Source: Chloroflexota bacterium
Lineage (GTDB): Bacteria; Chloroflexota; UBA11872
Reading direction: 5' to 3'
Assembly: GCA_022826485.1 (NCBI GenBank)
Contig: JAJDUU010000034.1
Span: forward strand, 40,371 to 104,370
DNA: 64,000 nucleotides
Shown: one piece after another, positions 27,802-37,118 of the stretch
How positions within the stretch are numbered: the first letter of the stretch is position 1
Layout of the letters: every line of letters starts with the position of its first letter
Translations under genes and position numbers: made by a program
Notes under the pieces: generated by a model
What the model was told of the DNA's origin: nothing
Database searches by the model: none
What the model saw: only the letters and a program-made list of their open reading frames with translations

Positions 27802-28653
27802 TTAGCCGTCGGGCGCGATGAGGATCTCGTTGCGGACGGTTACGACCAGCGTCTCGTTGTAGAGCGTCGGCGGTCGGCGCGGCAGCAGCGGCTCGCTGGG
27901 CGTTTGGGAGGGGTCGCGCAGGGCGCGGCGGTCACGGCCGCGAACCTCCCACCACCAGCGCTCGGACGCCAGCGGCTCGACCTCGCGACGCAGGATGAAC
28001 TCGGCGCGGTCCCAGGCGCTGAAGGCGGCGTGGGCCAGGAAGACTCGCGACACGGTGGCCCCGTCCCACGTCGCGAGATCGGGCAGCGCCATCGGTCCGG
28101 TATCGACCTGAAAGGCGCCCTTGGTGCGTTCGATGTTGATGGTGCGAATGGGGTATTCCAGCGTGACCGTCAGCCCGAGGGCGTTTTCGTGGTGCGTGGT
28201 GCGGGCATTCAAGCGCCGGCCGGCCAAGACCGCGCGCATGACGTCGCCGGTGTTACGCGTGACCCGCGCGTCGGGAACCTCGTGGGTCGTGAAATCCGTG
28301 CCGGCAAAGCGGCCCGCGTGCGGCGTCGCGGCGGTCGGCTCGCGCTCGGTCGACGGGCGCCTGGCGATGGGGATGCCGTGTGTGCGGCTGAGCGCTACCC
28401 GAAACTCCTGGCTGGGAACCTGGAACAGGTTGCGGTCGGCAATGGTGTATTCGGCCAGACAGGGCTGCAGCAGGAAGATCTCCAGCGGCGGCGCGTCGTC
28501 GTCGCGGCCGATCGTGCAAACCGCGTCGTAGCCGATGCGCACGTGATAGGCGTCGCCGGGCTCGCCCACGAAGCCGCCCGGATACTTGTACTCCGGGTCC
28601 GGCCGGTGGGGCAGGTGGTCCCAGGTGAAGTGCGAGCGGGCGAAGTCGATCAC
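27802..28653 (-). CDS. uncharacterised protein, tandem paralog 2
   Basis: A 283-residue soluble protein with no family I recognise. It is clearly paralogous to the next gene: both share IDF-x-R-SxxTW, YxYxGGFVGEPG, NLFQVPxxEFR, GLTVTLEYPI, ALPDLATWDGA and RVFLAHAAF (this copy's version). No signal peptide or membrane helix. It is probably beta-rich, with alternating hydrophobic strands. The start ATG overlaps the upstream paralog by 4 bp, so they are co-translated and may form a heterodimer. Function unknown. Confidence 0.8.
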   Translation of the reverse strand: MIDFARSHFTWDHLPHRPDPEYKYPGGFVGEPGDAYHVRIGYDAVCTIGRDDDAPPLEIFLLQPCLAEYTIADRNLFQVPSQEFRVALSRTHGIPIARRPSTEREPTAATPHAGRFAGTDFTTHEVPDARVTRNTGDVMRAVLAGRRLNARTTHHENALGLTVTLEYPIRTINIERTKGAFQVDTGPMALPDLATWDGATVSRVFLAHAAFSAWDRAEFILRREVEPLASERWWWEVRGRDRRALRDPSQTPSEPLLPRRPPTLYNETLVVTVRNEILIAPDG

Positions 28654-29534
28654 CGGCGCGCCTCGTTGGAGGACCGCAGGACCGTGTTGACCGCCGGCAG
28701 CTCCCAGGTCTCGAAATAGCCGGCGGCGCGGGGTCGCGGGCGATCGACCGGCTCACGGGAGTCTCGCCGCCGGTACCGGTCGCGCCCGCGCACGGCCGCG
28801 GCCCAGGCCAGCTCGTGCTCGGCCACCTCGATGCCGCGCCGCAGGATGAACTCCACGTGGTCGTCGGCGGTGAAGGCCGCGTGGGCCGCGAAGACCCGGT
28901 CGACGCCCGCGCCGTCCCAGGTCGTCAGGTCGGGCAGCGCCACGGCGCCGGTGCACACCTGATAGCGTCCGCCGCCGGCGTGCAGGTTGATGAGCTTGAT
29001 CGGGTATTCGACGGTCACGGTCAGGCCGTGCGCCGCGTCGCGGTAGGTGGACCGGGCGTTGAGGCTGTCGCCCGCGAGCGAGGCGGCCACGACGGCGTCG
29101 TCCGACGCCAGAACGACGCCTTCGCAGGCGCGCACGTCGATGGCGAGCTCCGCGAAGCGCGCCGCGTGGGGCTGCCGTCGCGTGCCCTCGGTCTCCCAGC
29201 TGGGCTCGGCGGCGATGGGAACCGTGAACGCGTCGCTGACCGCCGCGCGGTACTCGCCGTTGGGTACCTGAAACAGGTTCTCCTCGGCGATGATGAACTC
29301 GGAGCGGCAGGGCGCGGTCAGATAGATCGTGCAGGCCGTCCCCCGCGCCTCATCCACGATCTGGCAGGTGGCGTCGACCTGGAGCCGGCTGGTCGTGGCC
29401 TCGCCCGGCTCACCGACGAATCCGCCGGCGTAGGCATAGACCGGGTCGGGCTCCGCCCACTCGATCGTCCAGGTGATGAAGGACCGGTTGAAGTCGATCA
29501 TGTCAATGGTGGGCAACTCGGGCGCATGCTCCAC
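28650..29534 (-). CDS. uncharacterised protein, tandem paralog 1
   Basis: A 294-residue paralog of the gene at 27802, aligned over nearly its whole length: IDFNRSFITWTIEW, YAYAGGFVGEPGEA, NLFQVPNGEYRAAVSDAF, GLTVTVEYPIKLIN, ALPDLTTWDGAGVDRVFAA and HVEFILRRGIE. The first 11 residues (MEHAPELPTID) may be extra; an in-frame Met at MIDFNRS matches the partner start. No domain recognised. It is divergent from the sodium symporter gene, with 123 bp between, so a common promoter region is possible. Confidence 0.8.
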   Translation of the reverse strand: MEHAPELPTIDMIDFNRSFITWTIEWAEPDPVYAYAGGFVGEPGEATTSRLQVDATCQIVDEARGTACTIYLTAPCRSEFIIAEENLFQVPNGEYRAAVSDAFTVPIAAEPSWETEGTRRQPHAARFAELAIDVRACEGVVLASDDAVVAASLAGDSLNARSTYRDAAHGLTVTVEYPIKLINLHAGGGRYQVCTGAVALPDLTTWDGAGVDRVFAAHAAFTADDHVEFILRRGIEVAEHELAWAAAVRGRDRYRRRDSREPVDRPRPRAAGYFETWELPAVNTVLRSSNEARR

Positions 29535-29657
29535 GCAGTGTCCCGCCGTGCTGCCGCGCCGAGCTTAGCCGAAGGAGCGATTGCTATCGGCGATGACCTT
29601 GGATAGCCTGACCGCTCGGAACCAAGGGGATCCGCTGACCGACGGTTAGCCAAAGCC

Positions 29658-31160
29658 ATGTTGGATGCCTGGGTACTCGCGGTCTTCATTGCCTATTTCG
29701 CGGTGCTCATTGGCATCGCCGTGTTCCGCGCCCGGCGCATGCGCGCGATGTCGGACTATGTGCTCGGAGGACGCCAGCTCAGCAGCTTCACCACGGCCCT
29801 GAGCGCCAGCTCATCGACGACGAGCGCCTGGACGATCCTGGCGCTGCCCGCGCTGGCGTTTGCCGGGGGAGTCACCCACCTGTGGACCGTGGTCGCCCTC
29901 GTGGCGGGCAGCTGGATCTGCTGGACCGTGGTGGCGAAGCGGCTGCGCCGCTATACCGTCGCGACCGACGACGCGCTGACCCTGCCCGAGTTTCTCGAAA
30001 AACGGTTTGGCGACACGTCACAGGTCCTGCGCACGCTGGCCGCGCTGCTCACGATTCTCTTTGTCATCTTCTACGTAAGCTCGGGTTTGGTCGCGGGCGC
30101 CAAGCTGCTGGAATCCGAGTTTGGCGTCGAATATACCCCTGGAATTCTGATCACCTTGATTGCCGTGGCGTCCTACACGTTCATCGGTGGTTTCTTGGCC
30201 GTTTCCCGCACCGATGTCTTTCAATCCGTGCTGATGCTGATCGGATTCATGATCGTGCCGCTGACGCTGATCGTCGTCGCGGGAGATTCGCTGCTGCGCG
30301 CGGGTTCCGACACGCCGGGGTTCTGGAATCCGCTGACCGATCCCGACAACAACCCCATCACGCCGGTCATGCTGCTGTCGGCCGTTGGCTGGGGATTGGG
30401 GTTCTTTGGCTCGCAGCGAATCTTGCAGCGATTCATGGCGATAGAAGGCGAGTCGAGCATTCCGGCAGGGCGGAGCATAGGCACGATTTGGATCGCGATG
30501 ATGTACACGACGGCGGTGGTGTTGGGCGTCATCGCGCTCCCCGCGCTCACGGAGATGGATTTGCTCGAAGCCGTGGCGGACCCGGAGCGGATCTACCTGG
30601 TGGTGGCGGTGGCGTTCTTCCATCCCATCATCACGGGCCTGCTCATGACCACGTTGATCGCGGCGGTCATGAGCACGGCGGACTCGCAACTGCTCCTGGC
30701 CTCGGCCGTCGCCGCGGACGACGTGCCGGTGATCCGACGGCTGACCTACTCGCGGGCGGCCTACGCGCGCGTGTGGATTGGCCGCGGGCTGCTGGTGGTG
30801 ATCGGCATCGTGGCCGCGGTGCTGGCGCTGGTGGCCCAGGAGTCGGTGTTGCAGCTGGTCACCTATGCCTGGGGCGGCATGGGCGCCGCCTTCGGGCCCG
30901 TCACGATCCTGGCGCTGTACTGGCGCCGATTCAATCTCTGGGGCGCGGGTGCGGCGATCGTGACCGGCACGCTCGTGTCCTCGATCTGGTGGGCGTCTTC
31001 CGGCGGGCCGGGCGGCGTCATGGACATCCACCCGGCGACCCCGGGATTCGTGGCGGGGATGCTCGCAGCCGTGGCGGTGTCGCTCCTCACGCCGCCGCCC
31101 GCCGCGGCGACGGTGCGGACGTTCGATCAGGTGATCGGCGAGCGCGAGGCCGCAGCCTAG
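29658..31160 (+). CDS. sodium:solute symporter (SSS family)
   Basis: A 500-residue membrane protein with about 13 hydrophobic segments. Family marks are SDYVLGGRQLSSFTTALSA (PutP-like first loop), SSTTSAWT with the Na-site Ser/Thr, the LeuT-fold helix around YTFIGGFLAVSRTDVFQSV, GLGFFGSQRILQRFMA, and the MSTADSQLLLASA helix that carries sodium ligands. It resembles proline/solute symporters, but the substrate is not defined by the sequence. ATG 29658. The stop precedes recJ by 46 bp. Confidence 0.92.
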   Translation: MLDAWVLAVFIAYFAVLIGIAVFRARRMRAMSDYVLGGRQLSSFTTALSASSSTTSAWTILALPALAFAGGVTHLWTVVALVAGSWICWTVVAKRLRRYTVATDDALTLPEFLEKRFGDTSQVLRTLAALLTILFVIFYVSSGLVAGAKLLESEFGVEYTPGILITLIAVASYTFIGGFLAVSRTDVFQSVLMLIGFMIVPLTLIVVAGDSLLRAGSDTPGFWNPLTDPDNNPITPVMLLSAVGWGLGFFGSQRILQRFMAIEGESSIPAGRSIGTIWIAMMYTTAVVLGVIALPALTEMDLLEAVADPERIYLVVAVAFFHPIITGLLMTTLIAAVMSTADSQLLLASAVAADDVPVIRRLTYSRAAYARVWIGRGLLVVIGIVAAVLALVAQESVLQLVTYAWGGMGAAFGPVTILALYWRRFNLWGAGAAIVTGTLVSSIWWASSGGPGGVMDIHPATPGFVAGMLAAVAVSLLTPPPAAATVRTFDQVIGEREAAA

Positions 31161-31206
31161 ACGTCGGGAGTACCCTAGGCGCCATGCCGCACTTCGGACA
31201 TCCGGC

Positions 31207-32895
31207 ATGAGCAGCCTCACCGGCAAGGTGTGGGACATCCGCCGCCGCGCGCCGAAGGAGCTGTTTGCGCGGCTGGAAGACATTCCGCCGCTGGCCGTGC
31301 AGCTGCTCCACAACCGGGGCTACGGCGACGAGGCGGCCATCCGCGAGTTCCTGGACGGTCCGCTGCCGCCGCACGATCCCTATCTGCTCGACGGCATGGA
31401 CGCGGCGGTGGCGCGCGTGGCGCAGGCGCTCGCACAGGGCGAGCGCGTCTACGTCTACGGCGACTACGACGTGGACGGCGTCACCGGCACGGCGCTGCTG
31501 TTGGAGACCTTCGAAATGCTGGGCGCGGAGGCCACGCCTTACATTCCGGAGCGGCTGACCGAGGGCTACGGCCTCAATCGCGACGCGATCGACGCCATTG
31601 GCGCGCAGGGACCGGGCCTCATGGTGACGGTGGACTGCGGAATCGGCGGCGCCGATGAGATTGCGCGCGCGCGATCGCACGGCATCGACACGATCGTCAC
31701 CGACCACCACATGGGCGACGGCGCCGACAACGGCGCGGTGGCGGTGCTGAACCCCAACCAGCCGGGCGGCGGATATCCGTTTCCCGGGCTCTCCGGCGTG
31801 GGCGTGGCCTACAAGTTGGTGCAGGCGCTGGCGGAGGAGATGCCTGAGCACCTGCCCTACCCCGAGGAATTTCTCGACCTGGTGGCGCTGGGCACCGTGG
31901 CGGACATGGCGCCGCTGCGCGACGAGAACCGCACCTTCGTGGCCGAGGGCCTCGAGGCGCTGCGCCAGACCCGGCGCCGCGGCCTGCACGCGCTGGGCGA
32001 GATCGCCCGCCGACCCCTCTCACGCGTTGGCGCCGCCGATATCGCCTTCGGCTATGCGCCGCGACTGAATGCGGCCGGTCGCCTGGCCCGCGCCGACCTG
32101 GCGCTGCAACTGCTGCGAGCCGTCCAGTCCGTCGAGGCCAAATCGCTGGCGCACGAGCTCGACAACCTCAACATCGAGCGTCGCCGCCTGACGCAACTGG
32201 TGATCGACGCGGCCGCGGCGCAGATCGAGCCGTCGCAACCGTTGGTCTTTGCCATCGGCGACGAGTTTCCGCTGGGCGTCGTCGGATTGGCGGCGGGACG
32301 GCTGGCGGAGCAAACGGGGCTGCCCGCGTTCGTGGGCGCGCCGGTGAACGGCGTCGTGCGCGGATCGGCGCGGGCGCCGGAGGGCGTGGTGCTGGCCGAT
32401 TTGCTCGGCGCCCAGGCCGACCTGCTCGACGCCTGGGGCGGCCACGCCCAGGCGGCGGGGTTCAGCGTGCGGCCCGAGCGCGTGGACGAGTTGCGCGACG
32501 GCCTGGCGCGAGAGTTGGCGCGCGCGGGCGTGCAGGCGCCGGCTGCGCCGCGCTTGGAGGCCGACTGCCGCGTCTATCCGCGCACCGTGACCTGGGAGAC
32601 CTATGAACTGACCCGGCAGTTGGGCCCGTTTGGCGAGGCGCATGGCGAACCGTGCTTCGTGGTGGAAAATGTGGCGATCGACGAGACGCGCGTCGTGGGC
32701 TCGACGCATCTGACCCTGCGCTTTGCGGAGCTGGGGACCGATGTGGAGGGCATCTGGTTCGGGCAGGCGGATTTGCGCCAGGCGCTGCCGCCGGGCCGGC
32801 GCTGCGACGCGGCGTTTCGGCTGAATCTACGCACGTTCAACGGCGAGACGCGGTTGCAAATGCTCATCGACGACATCCGCCACGCGGCGGACTAG
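31207..32895 (+). CDS. recJ: single-stranded-DNA-specific exonuclease RecJ
   Basis: A 562-residue 5'-3' exonuclease of the DHH family. The DHH motifs are YVYGDYDVDGVTGTALL, VTVDCGIGGADEI and IVTDHHMG; the DHHA1 domain has GLAAGRLAEQTGLPAFVGA and DAWGGHAQAAGFSV, and an OB domain closes the C-terminus (LTLRFAELGTDVEGIWFG). The length and order are standard. It lies 12 bp before rel, so the two are probably one operon, with RecJ acting in repair alongside the RecQ seen at 3980. Confidence 0.95.
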   Translation: MSSLTGKVWDIRRRAPKELFARLEDIPPLAVQLLHNRGYGDEAAIREFLDGPLPPHDPYLLDGMDAAVARVAQALAQGERVYVYGDYDVDGVTGTALLLETFEMLGAEATPYIPERLTEGYGLNRDAIDAIGAQGPGLMVTVDCGIGGADEIARARSHGIDTIVTDHHMGDGADNGAVAVLNPNQPGGGYPFPGLSGVGVAYKLVQALAEEMPEHLPYPEEFLDLVALGTVADMAPLRDENRTFVAEGLEALRQTRRRGLHALGEIARRPLSRVGAADIAFGYAPRLNAAGRLARADLALQLLRAVQSVEAKSLAHELDNLNIERRRLTQLVIDAAAAQIEPSQPLVFAIGDEFPLGVVGLAAGRLAEQTGLPAFVGAPVNGVVRGSARAPEGVVLADLLGAQADLLDAWGGHAQAAGFSVRPERVDELRDGLARELARAGVQAPAAPRLEADCRVYPRTVTWETYELTRQLGPFGEAHGEPCFVVENVAIDETRVVGSTHLTLRFAELGTDVEGIWFGQADLRQALPPGRRCDAAFRLNLRTFNGETRLQMLIDDIRHAAD

Positions 32896-32907
32896 CGGAG
32901 GCGCGGC

Positions 32908-35301
32908 ATGCCGGTTTCAGTGACGGCCACGCTGGCGCCGATGGTGAGCGGGGGTACGACCGCGCTGGCAATTGACGAGCTCCTGGAGCGGGTCGCTTCC
33001 TATACGCCTCCCGACGACCAGCCCGAGGTTGGCGATCTCATTCGCCGCGCCTACGACGCCGCCGAGCGGGCGCACGCGCCGCAGAAGCGGCTGTCGGGCG
33101 AGCCCTACATCCAGCACGTGCTGGCGGTGGCCATGTTGGTGGCCGATCTGCACCTCGACGCCGATACCGTCGCCGCGGGTCTGCTGCACGACGCGGTCGA
33201 GGACACCAGCCTGAGCCTGGACGGCATCCGGCGGCAGTTCGGGAGCGGGGTGGCGGAGCTGGTCGACGGTGTGACCAAGCTGGAGCGCGTCACCGTGGCC
33301 AGCCTGGACGAGCAGCAGGCGCAAAACCTGCGCAAGGTGCTGATGGCCATGGCGCGCGACGTCCGCGTGGTGCTGATCAAGCTCGCCGACCGGCTGCACA
33401 ACGTGCGCACGGCCTGGGTGTATTCGGCCGAGAAGCGCGTCAGGTACGGGCAGGAGACGCTGGAGATCTTCGCGCCGCTGGCCGGTCGGCTCGGCATCGA
33501 GGAGTGGCGCTGGCAGCTCGAGGACTACGCCCTCAAGCTGCTGGACCCCGACCGCTACCGGGACCTGGCTCGCTGGCTGCTGGCCGAGCGGCGCGCGCGC
33601 GAAGCCGCCATCGCCGAGGTGCAGGAGCAGTTGCGCCGCGGCCTGGACGAGGCGGGCATCGACGCGCACATCCAGAGCCGGGTCAAGCACATCTACAGCA
33701 TCGAGCGAAAGATCCGGCGCAAGGGCGCCGACCGCGAGTCGATCTACGACATTCTGGCCATCCGCGTCATCGTGAACTCGCAGCAGGACTGCTATGGCGC
33801 GCTGGGCGTGGTGCACGGCGCCTGGCGCCACATTCCGGTCGAGTTCGACGACTACATCTCGGCGCCCAAGGAGAACGGTTACCAGTCGCTGCACACCGCC
33901 GTGCTCGGACCCGACGGCAAGCCGGTCGAGGTGCAGATCCGCACGCGCGAGATGCACCAGAACGCCGAATACGGCGTGGCGGCGCACTGGCGCTACAAGG
34001 AGGGTGGTCCGCTGGGTCCCGAGGCGTTCATGGACAAGCTGGCGTGGATTCGGCAGATCCTCAGTTGGCAGGAAGACGGCGACTCGGCGGGATCCTTTGT
34101 GGATGCCGTCAAGACCGACTTCTTCAGCGACACCGTGTTCGTGTTCACGCCGAAGGGCGAGGTCAAGGACTTTCCCATCGGCAGCACGCCGCTGGACTTC
34201 GCCTACCGCATCCACAGCGACGTGGGCCACTCCTGCATCGGGGCCAAGGTCAACCGCCGCCTGGTGCCGCTGGATCAGGAGCTGGAAAACGGCGACGTGG
34301 TGGAGATTCTGACGAGCACGAGCAGCAAGGGGCCGAGCCGGGCGTGGCTGTCGCAGGTGCGCACGGCGCACGCCCGCGACAAGATTCGCCGCTGGTTCAA
34401 GCGGCACGAAAAGGCCGAAAACGTCGTCTCGGGCCGCGCGCTGCTCGATCGGGAGCTGCGGCGCGTGGGCCAGGGCGGTGTCGCCAACGTGCCGGACGCC
34501 GACCTGAAGGGGATCGCCACCTCGCTGGGCTACCTGGACGTCGAGAGCCTGCTGGCCGGCGTCGGCTACGGCGCCACCACGGTGCACCAGGTGGTCACGC
34601 GGATCCGGCTCACCCCAGAGGTGGCGGAGCCGGAAGTGCCGGAAACGCTGGAGCCGGACGAGCGGCGCGACGTGCAGCCGCTGGTCAATGTGCTGGGCGC
34701 CGGCAACCTGCTCACGCGCGTGGCCGCCTGCTGCCATCCGCTGCCGGGAGACGACATCGTGGGCTTTATCACCCGCGGCCACGGGATCAGCATCCACCGC
34801 CGCAACTGCGCCAACGTGCGCAACGTGTCGGAGCCCGAGCGCCTGGTCCCCGTGTCCTGGGCCGACCGGCTGGTCGAGGCGGATACCGACCTGCCCGTCC
34901 GGCTGGCCAGTTGCTGCGCACCCAGACCTGGGAGACGCATCAATGGGGTGGCCACGAACGGCGCGGTGGAGGTGCACCGGCAACATTGCCGCGAGCTGGC
35001 CCAATCGTCGGACCCGCGCGTGCGCGTGCGCTGGGTCGAGGACGACACGCAGAGCCTGCCGGTGAGCGTCCGCGTGGTGGCGCACGACCGCGAAGGTCTG
35101 ACGCACGACATCACCGGGATCATCCGCGAAGAAGGACTCAACATCGCCACCATGTCGGTGCGGACGAACCGTCGACACGAGGCCACGTTCCGGCTCACCG
35201 TGGCCCTGCGCAGCGTGGCCCAACTGGCCCGCCTGCTGCGCCGCATCGAGACCGTCCGGGGCGTGATCGGGGTTTCACGCGAGGGGGCTAGGGCGCGGTA
35301 G
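32908..35301 (+). CDS. rel: RelA/SpoT family (p)ppGpp synthetase/hydrolase
   Basis: A 797-residue bifunctional alarmone enzyme. In order: HD hydrolase domain (PYIQHVLAVAMLVADLHL, LLHDAVEDT), synthetase domain (SRVKHIYSIERKIRRKG, YDILAIRVIV), TGS domain (FVFTPKGEVKDFPIGSTPLDFA), helical region, a zinc-finger-like ACCHPLPGDDIVG with HRRNC, a second similar SCCAPRPGRRING with HRQHC, then a C-terminal ACT domain (VRVVAHDREGLTHDITGII). The intact HD motif predicts hydrolysis as well as synthesis. The second Cys-Cys/His-x2-Cys module is unusual. GGAGG lies just upstream of ATG 32908. Confidence 0.95.
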   Translation: MPVSVTATLAPMVSGGTTALAIDELLERVASYTPPDDQPEVGDLIRRAYDAAERAHAPQKRLSGEPYIQHVLAVAMLVADLHLDADTVAAGLLHDAVEDTSLSLDGIRRQFGSGVAELVDGVTKLERVTVASLDEQQAQNLRKVLMAMARDVRVVLIKLADRLHNVRTAWVYSAEKRVRYGQETLEIFAPLAGRLGIEEWRWQLEDYALKLLDPDRYRDLARWLLAERRAREAAIAEVQEQLRRGLDEAGIDAHIQSRVKHIYSIERKIRRKGADRESIYDILAIRVIVNSQQDCYGALGVVHGAWRHIPVEFDDYISAPKENGYQSLHTAVLGPDGKPVEVQIRTREMHQNAEYGVAAHWRYKEGGPLGPEAFMDKLAWIRQILSWQEDGDSAGSFVDAVKTDFFSDTVFVFTPKGEVKDFPIGSTPLDFAYRIHSDVGHSCIGAKVNRRLVPLDQELENGDVVEILTSTSSKGPSRAWLSQVRTAHARDKIRRWFKRHEKAENVVSGRALLDRELRRVGQGGVANVPDADLKGIATSLGYLDVESLLAGVGYGATTVHQVVTRIRLTPEVAEPEVPETLEPDERRDVQPLVNVLGAGNLLTRVAACCHPLPGDDIVGFITRGHGISIHRRNCANVRNVSEPERLVPVSWADRLVEADTDLPVRLASCCAPRPGRRINGVATNGAVEVHRQHCRELAQSSDPRVRVRWVEDDTQSLPVSVRVVAHDREGLTHDITGIIREEGLNIATMSVRTNRRHEATFRLTVALRSVAQLARLLRRIETVRGVIGVSREGARAR

Positions 35302-35315
35302 TCGCCACGCCTTGT

Positions 35316-35450
35316 CCGTCATTCCGGCGGAGCGCCTGCGCCATTCGTCATTCCGGCGGAGGCCGGAATCCAGTGCCCCGGTGCAGGGGCGCGGCGCCTC
35401 ATGCACGCTTCCACGACCCTGGACCCCGGCTTTCGCCGGGGTGACGAGGG
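35316..35450. repeat. REP cluster after rel
   Basis: Two forward REP arms CGTCATTCCGGCGGAG (the first incomplete), one full hairpin CATTCCGGC-GGAG-GCCGGAATCC, then a reverse variant GGACCCCGGC-TTTC-GCCGGGGTGACG. The set lies between rel and the aldo/keto reductase gene and may form a bidirectional boundary. Confidence 0.75.
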
Positions 35451-35538
35451 ATGGCCGTGAGCGGTGCTCGGGCGTCAGTTCATGCGGGGTACCGTGAGGC
35501 GAGTCCGGCGAGCGATGCACCACACGATTGGAGAAGCC

Positions 35539-36441
35539 ATGGCCGAGCAATTGGCAACCGCGACGTTGGGGCGAACGGGTCTGGAAGTGACGCGCCTGGG
35601 CTACGGCGCCATGGAGATTCGCGGCGGGCCGCGCGGGCGGGCCACCACCGATGCTGAGGCAGAGGCCATCCTCACGGCGGTGCTCGACGCGGGAATTACC
35701 TACATCGACACCTCCAACGATTACGGGCTGAGCGAGGAGCTGATCGGCCGCTGCATCTCGGACCGGCGGGACGAGTATTTCCTGGCCACCAAGTGCGGCT
35801 GCGTGGGTCCCGCCGGCGGGCAGCACGTGTGGACGCGCGAAAACATGATGCGCGGGCTGGAGCAGAGCCTGGAGCTGCTGCGGACGGACTATGTCGACGT
35901 GATGCAGTTGCACGGCGCATCCGTCGAGGAATCCGAGCGCGAGGGCGTGGTGGACACGCTCAACGAGATGCGAGCGCAGGGCAAGGTGCGGCACATCGCG
36001 ACGTCGACGTCAGTGCCGAATCTGCCGACGTTCATCGAGTGGGGCGCATTCGATCTCTTCCAGATCCCCTATTCGGCGTTAAACCGTGAGCACGAGGAAT
36101 GGATCAGTACGTCGGCTCAGGCCGGGATCGGCACCGTGATCCGCGGCGGCGTGCAGAAGGGCGAGCCGGGCGAGGGCGGTGGCCGGGCCGATGCCTGGGA
36201 CAAGTTCGAGCAGGCCAATCTGGATGAGCTGCGCGCCGCGGGCGAGAGCCGCACGGCGTTCATGCTGCGGTACACGCTGAGTCACCCGGACGTGCACACG
36301 ATCATCGTGGGCACCAAAAACCCGGACCACCTGCGCGAGAACCTGGAGACGGAGCAGCGCGGTCCCTTGGCCCCTGATGTCTATGCCGAGGCCAAGCGCC
36401 GGCTGGACGCCATCGGCGAGCGGCCGGAAAGCGCGGGCTAG
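35539..36441 (+). CDS. aldo/keto reductase
   Basis: A 300-residue NADPH-dependent TIM-barrel reductase. Barrel start GRTGLEVTRLGYGAMEI, catalytic Asp/Tyr in YIDTSNDYGLSEELIGR, catalytic Lys in FLATKCG, His in VMQLHGA, and cofactor loop RYTLSHPDVHTIIVGTKNP. I chose ATG 35539 (MAEQLATATLGRTG), with GGAGAAG just upstream; longer frames reach 35464. Substrate not predictable. It is a single gene. Confidence 0.9.
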   Translation: MAEQLATATLGRTGLEVTRLGYGAMEIRGGPRGRATTDAEAEAILTAVLDAGITYIDTSNDYGLSEELIGRCISDRRDEYFLATKCGCVGPAGGQHVWTRENMMRGLEQSLELLRTDYVDVMQLHGASVEESEREGVVDTLNEMRAQGKVRHIATSTSVPNLPTFIEWGAFDLFQIPYSALNREHEEWISTSAQAGIGTVIRGGVQKGEPGEGGGRADAWDKFEQANLDELRAAGESRTAFMLRYTLSHPDVHTIIVGTKNPDHLRENLETEQRGPLAPDVYAEAKRRLDAIGERPESAG

Positions 36442-36457
36442 CAAGGGACAGGCACAA

Positions 36458-36604
36458 CCCGGTGGCCCAGGCTGCGTGCAGCCTGGGAAGACCGCTACAA
36501 CTCAATCCCCTGAAACGGGAGCGACGACCGAGCCGCGGCAGCGATTCCCCTGTCGTGGGCGCACGCTTGTGGGGACTCCCACGCTGCGCGCAGCGTGGGC
36601 CACC
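36458..36604. mobile_element. repeat unit bounded by GGTGGCCCA / TGGGCCACC
   Basis: A 147-bp segment. The left end is CCCGGTGGCCCAGGCTGCG and the right end TGGGCCACC after a CGCTGCGCGCAGCG stem, so the borders are inverted repeats. Each border carries its own hairpin. Related copies are at 24095-24125 (one end) and 63819-63889 (two ends, shorter). It may be a small non-autonomous element. Confidence 0.5.
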
Positions 36605-36614
36605 GACGGAGGCG

Positions 36615-37070
36615 TCAAACGTTCTGGTTCCCCGTACATTTGCAGGCCACGGGCTCCAGCTGATCGCCGTCGATCCGGCGGTAGTAGCAGCTATGTCGCG
36701 CGACGCCGTCCTCCAGGGTGTGGCACACGCCGTCCTTGCGCAGCCGGACGAGATACAGCAGCGAGTTCTGCTCGCAATTCACGCGCACCTCGACGACATC
36801 GAGCTGATTGCCCGAGGTCTCTCCCTTCACCCACAGGCGGTCCCGCGACAGGCTCCAGAATGCCGCCACCCGCTCGCGCAGGGTGTAGTCCACGGCGGCC
36901 CGGTTCGCGTGGGCCAGCACCAGCACGTCGCGGGTCTCGACATCCTGGGCCACGACCGGAACCACCCCCTGACCGCTGGCGGAGGAGAACCGCCCGAAGT
37001 CGAGGGCAATGTCAGAGCCTTCTTCGAGCTCGTCCGTGCTCGTGAGTTCTTTGGGACGTTTCCAGGCCAT
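36615..37070 (-). CDS. HisI-like (phosphoribosyl-AMP cyclohydrolase) protein with altered metal site
   Basis: A 151-residue protein with the PRA-CH fold signature: LDFGRFSSASGQGVVPVV, VLVLAHANRAAVDYTL, AAFWSLSRDRLWVKGETSGN and CHT ... SCYYRR. The zinc-type Cys are kept, but the usual magnesium motif DCDxD is NCEQN, and six extra residues separate CHT from the last Cys motif. The classical His-pathway reaction is therefore doubtful. ATG 37070 follows GGAGGACC. No other his genes are near. A fragment of the same gene is found at 37828. Confidence 0.75.
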   Translation of the reverse strand: MAWKRPKELTSTDELEEGSDIALDFGRFSSASGQGVVPVVAQDVETRDVLVLAHANRAAVDYTLRERVAAFWSLSRDRLWVKGETSGNQLDVVEVRVNCEQNSLLYLVRLRKDGVCHTLEDGVARHSCYYRRIDGDQLEPVACKCTGNQNV

Positions 37071-37118
37071 CAAGGTCCTCCGGTGATTGGGTTCTGCTCG
37101 GTTTTCCACGCGCTGGGC

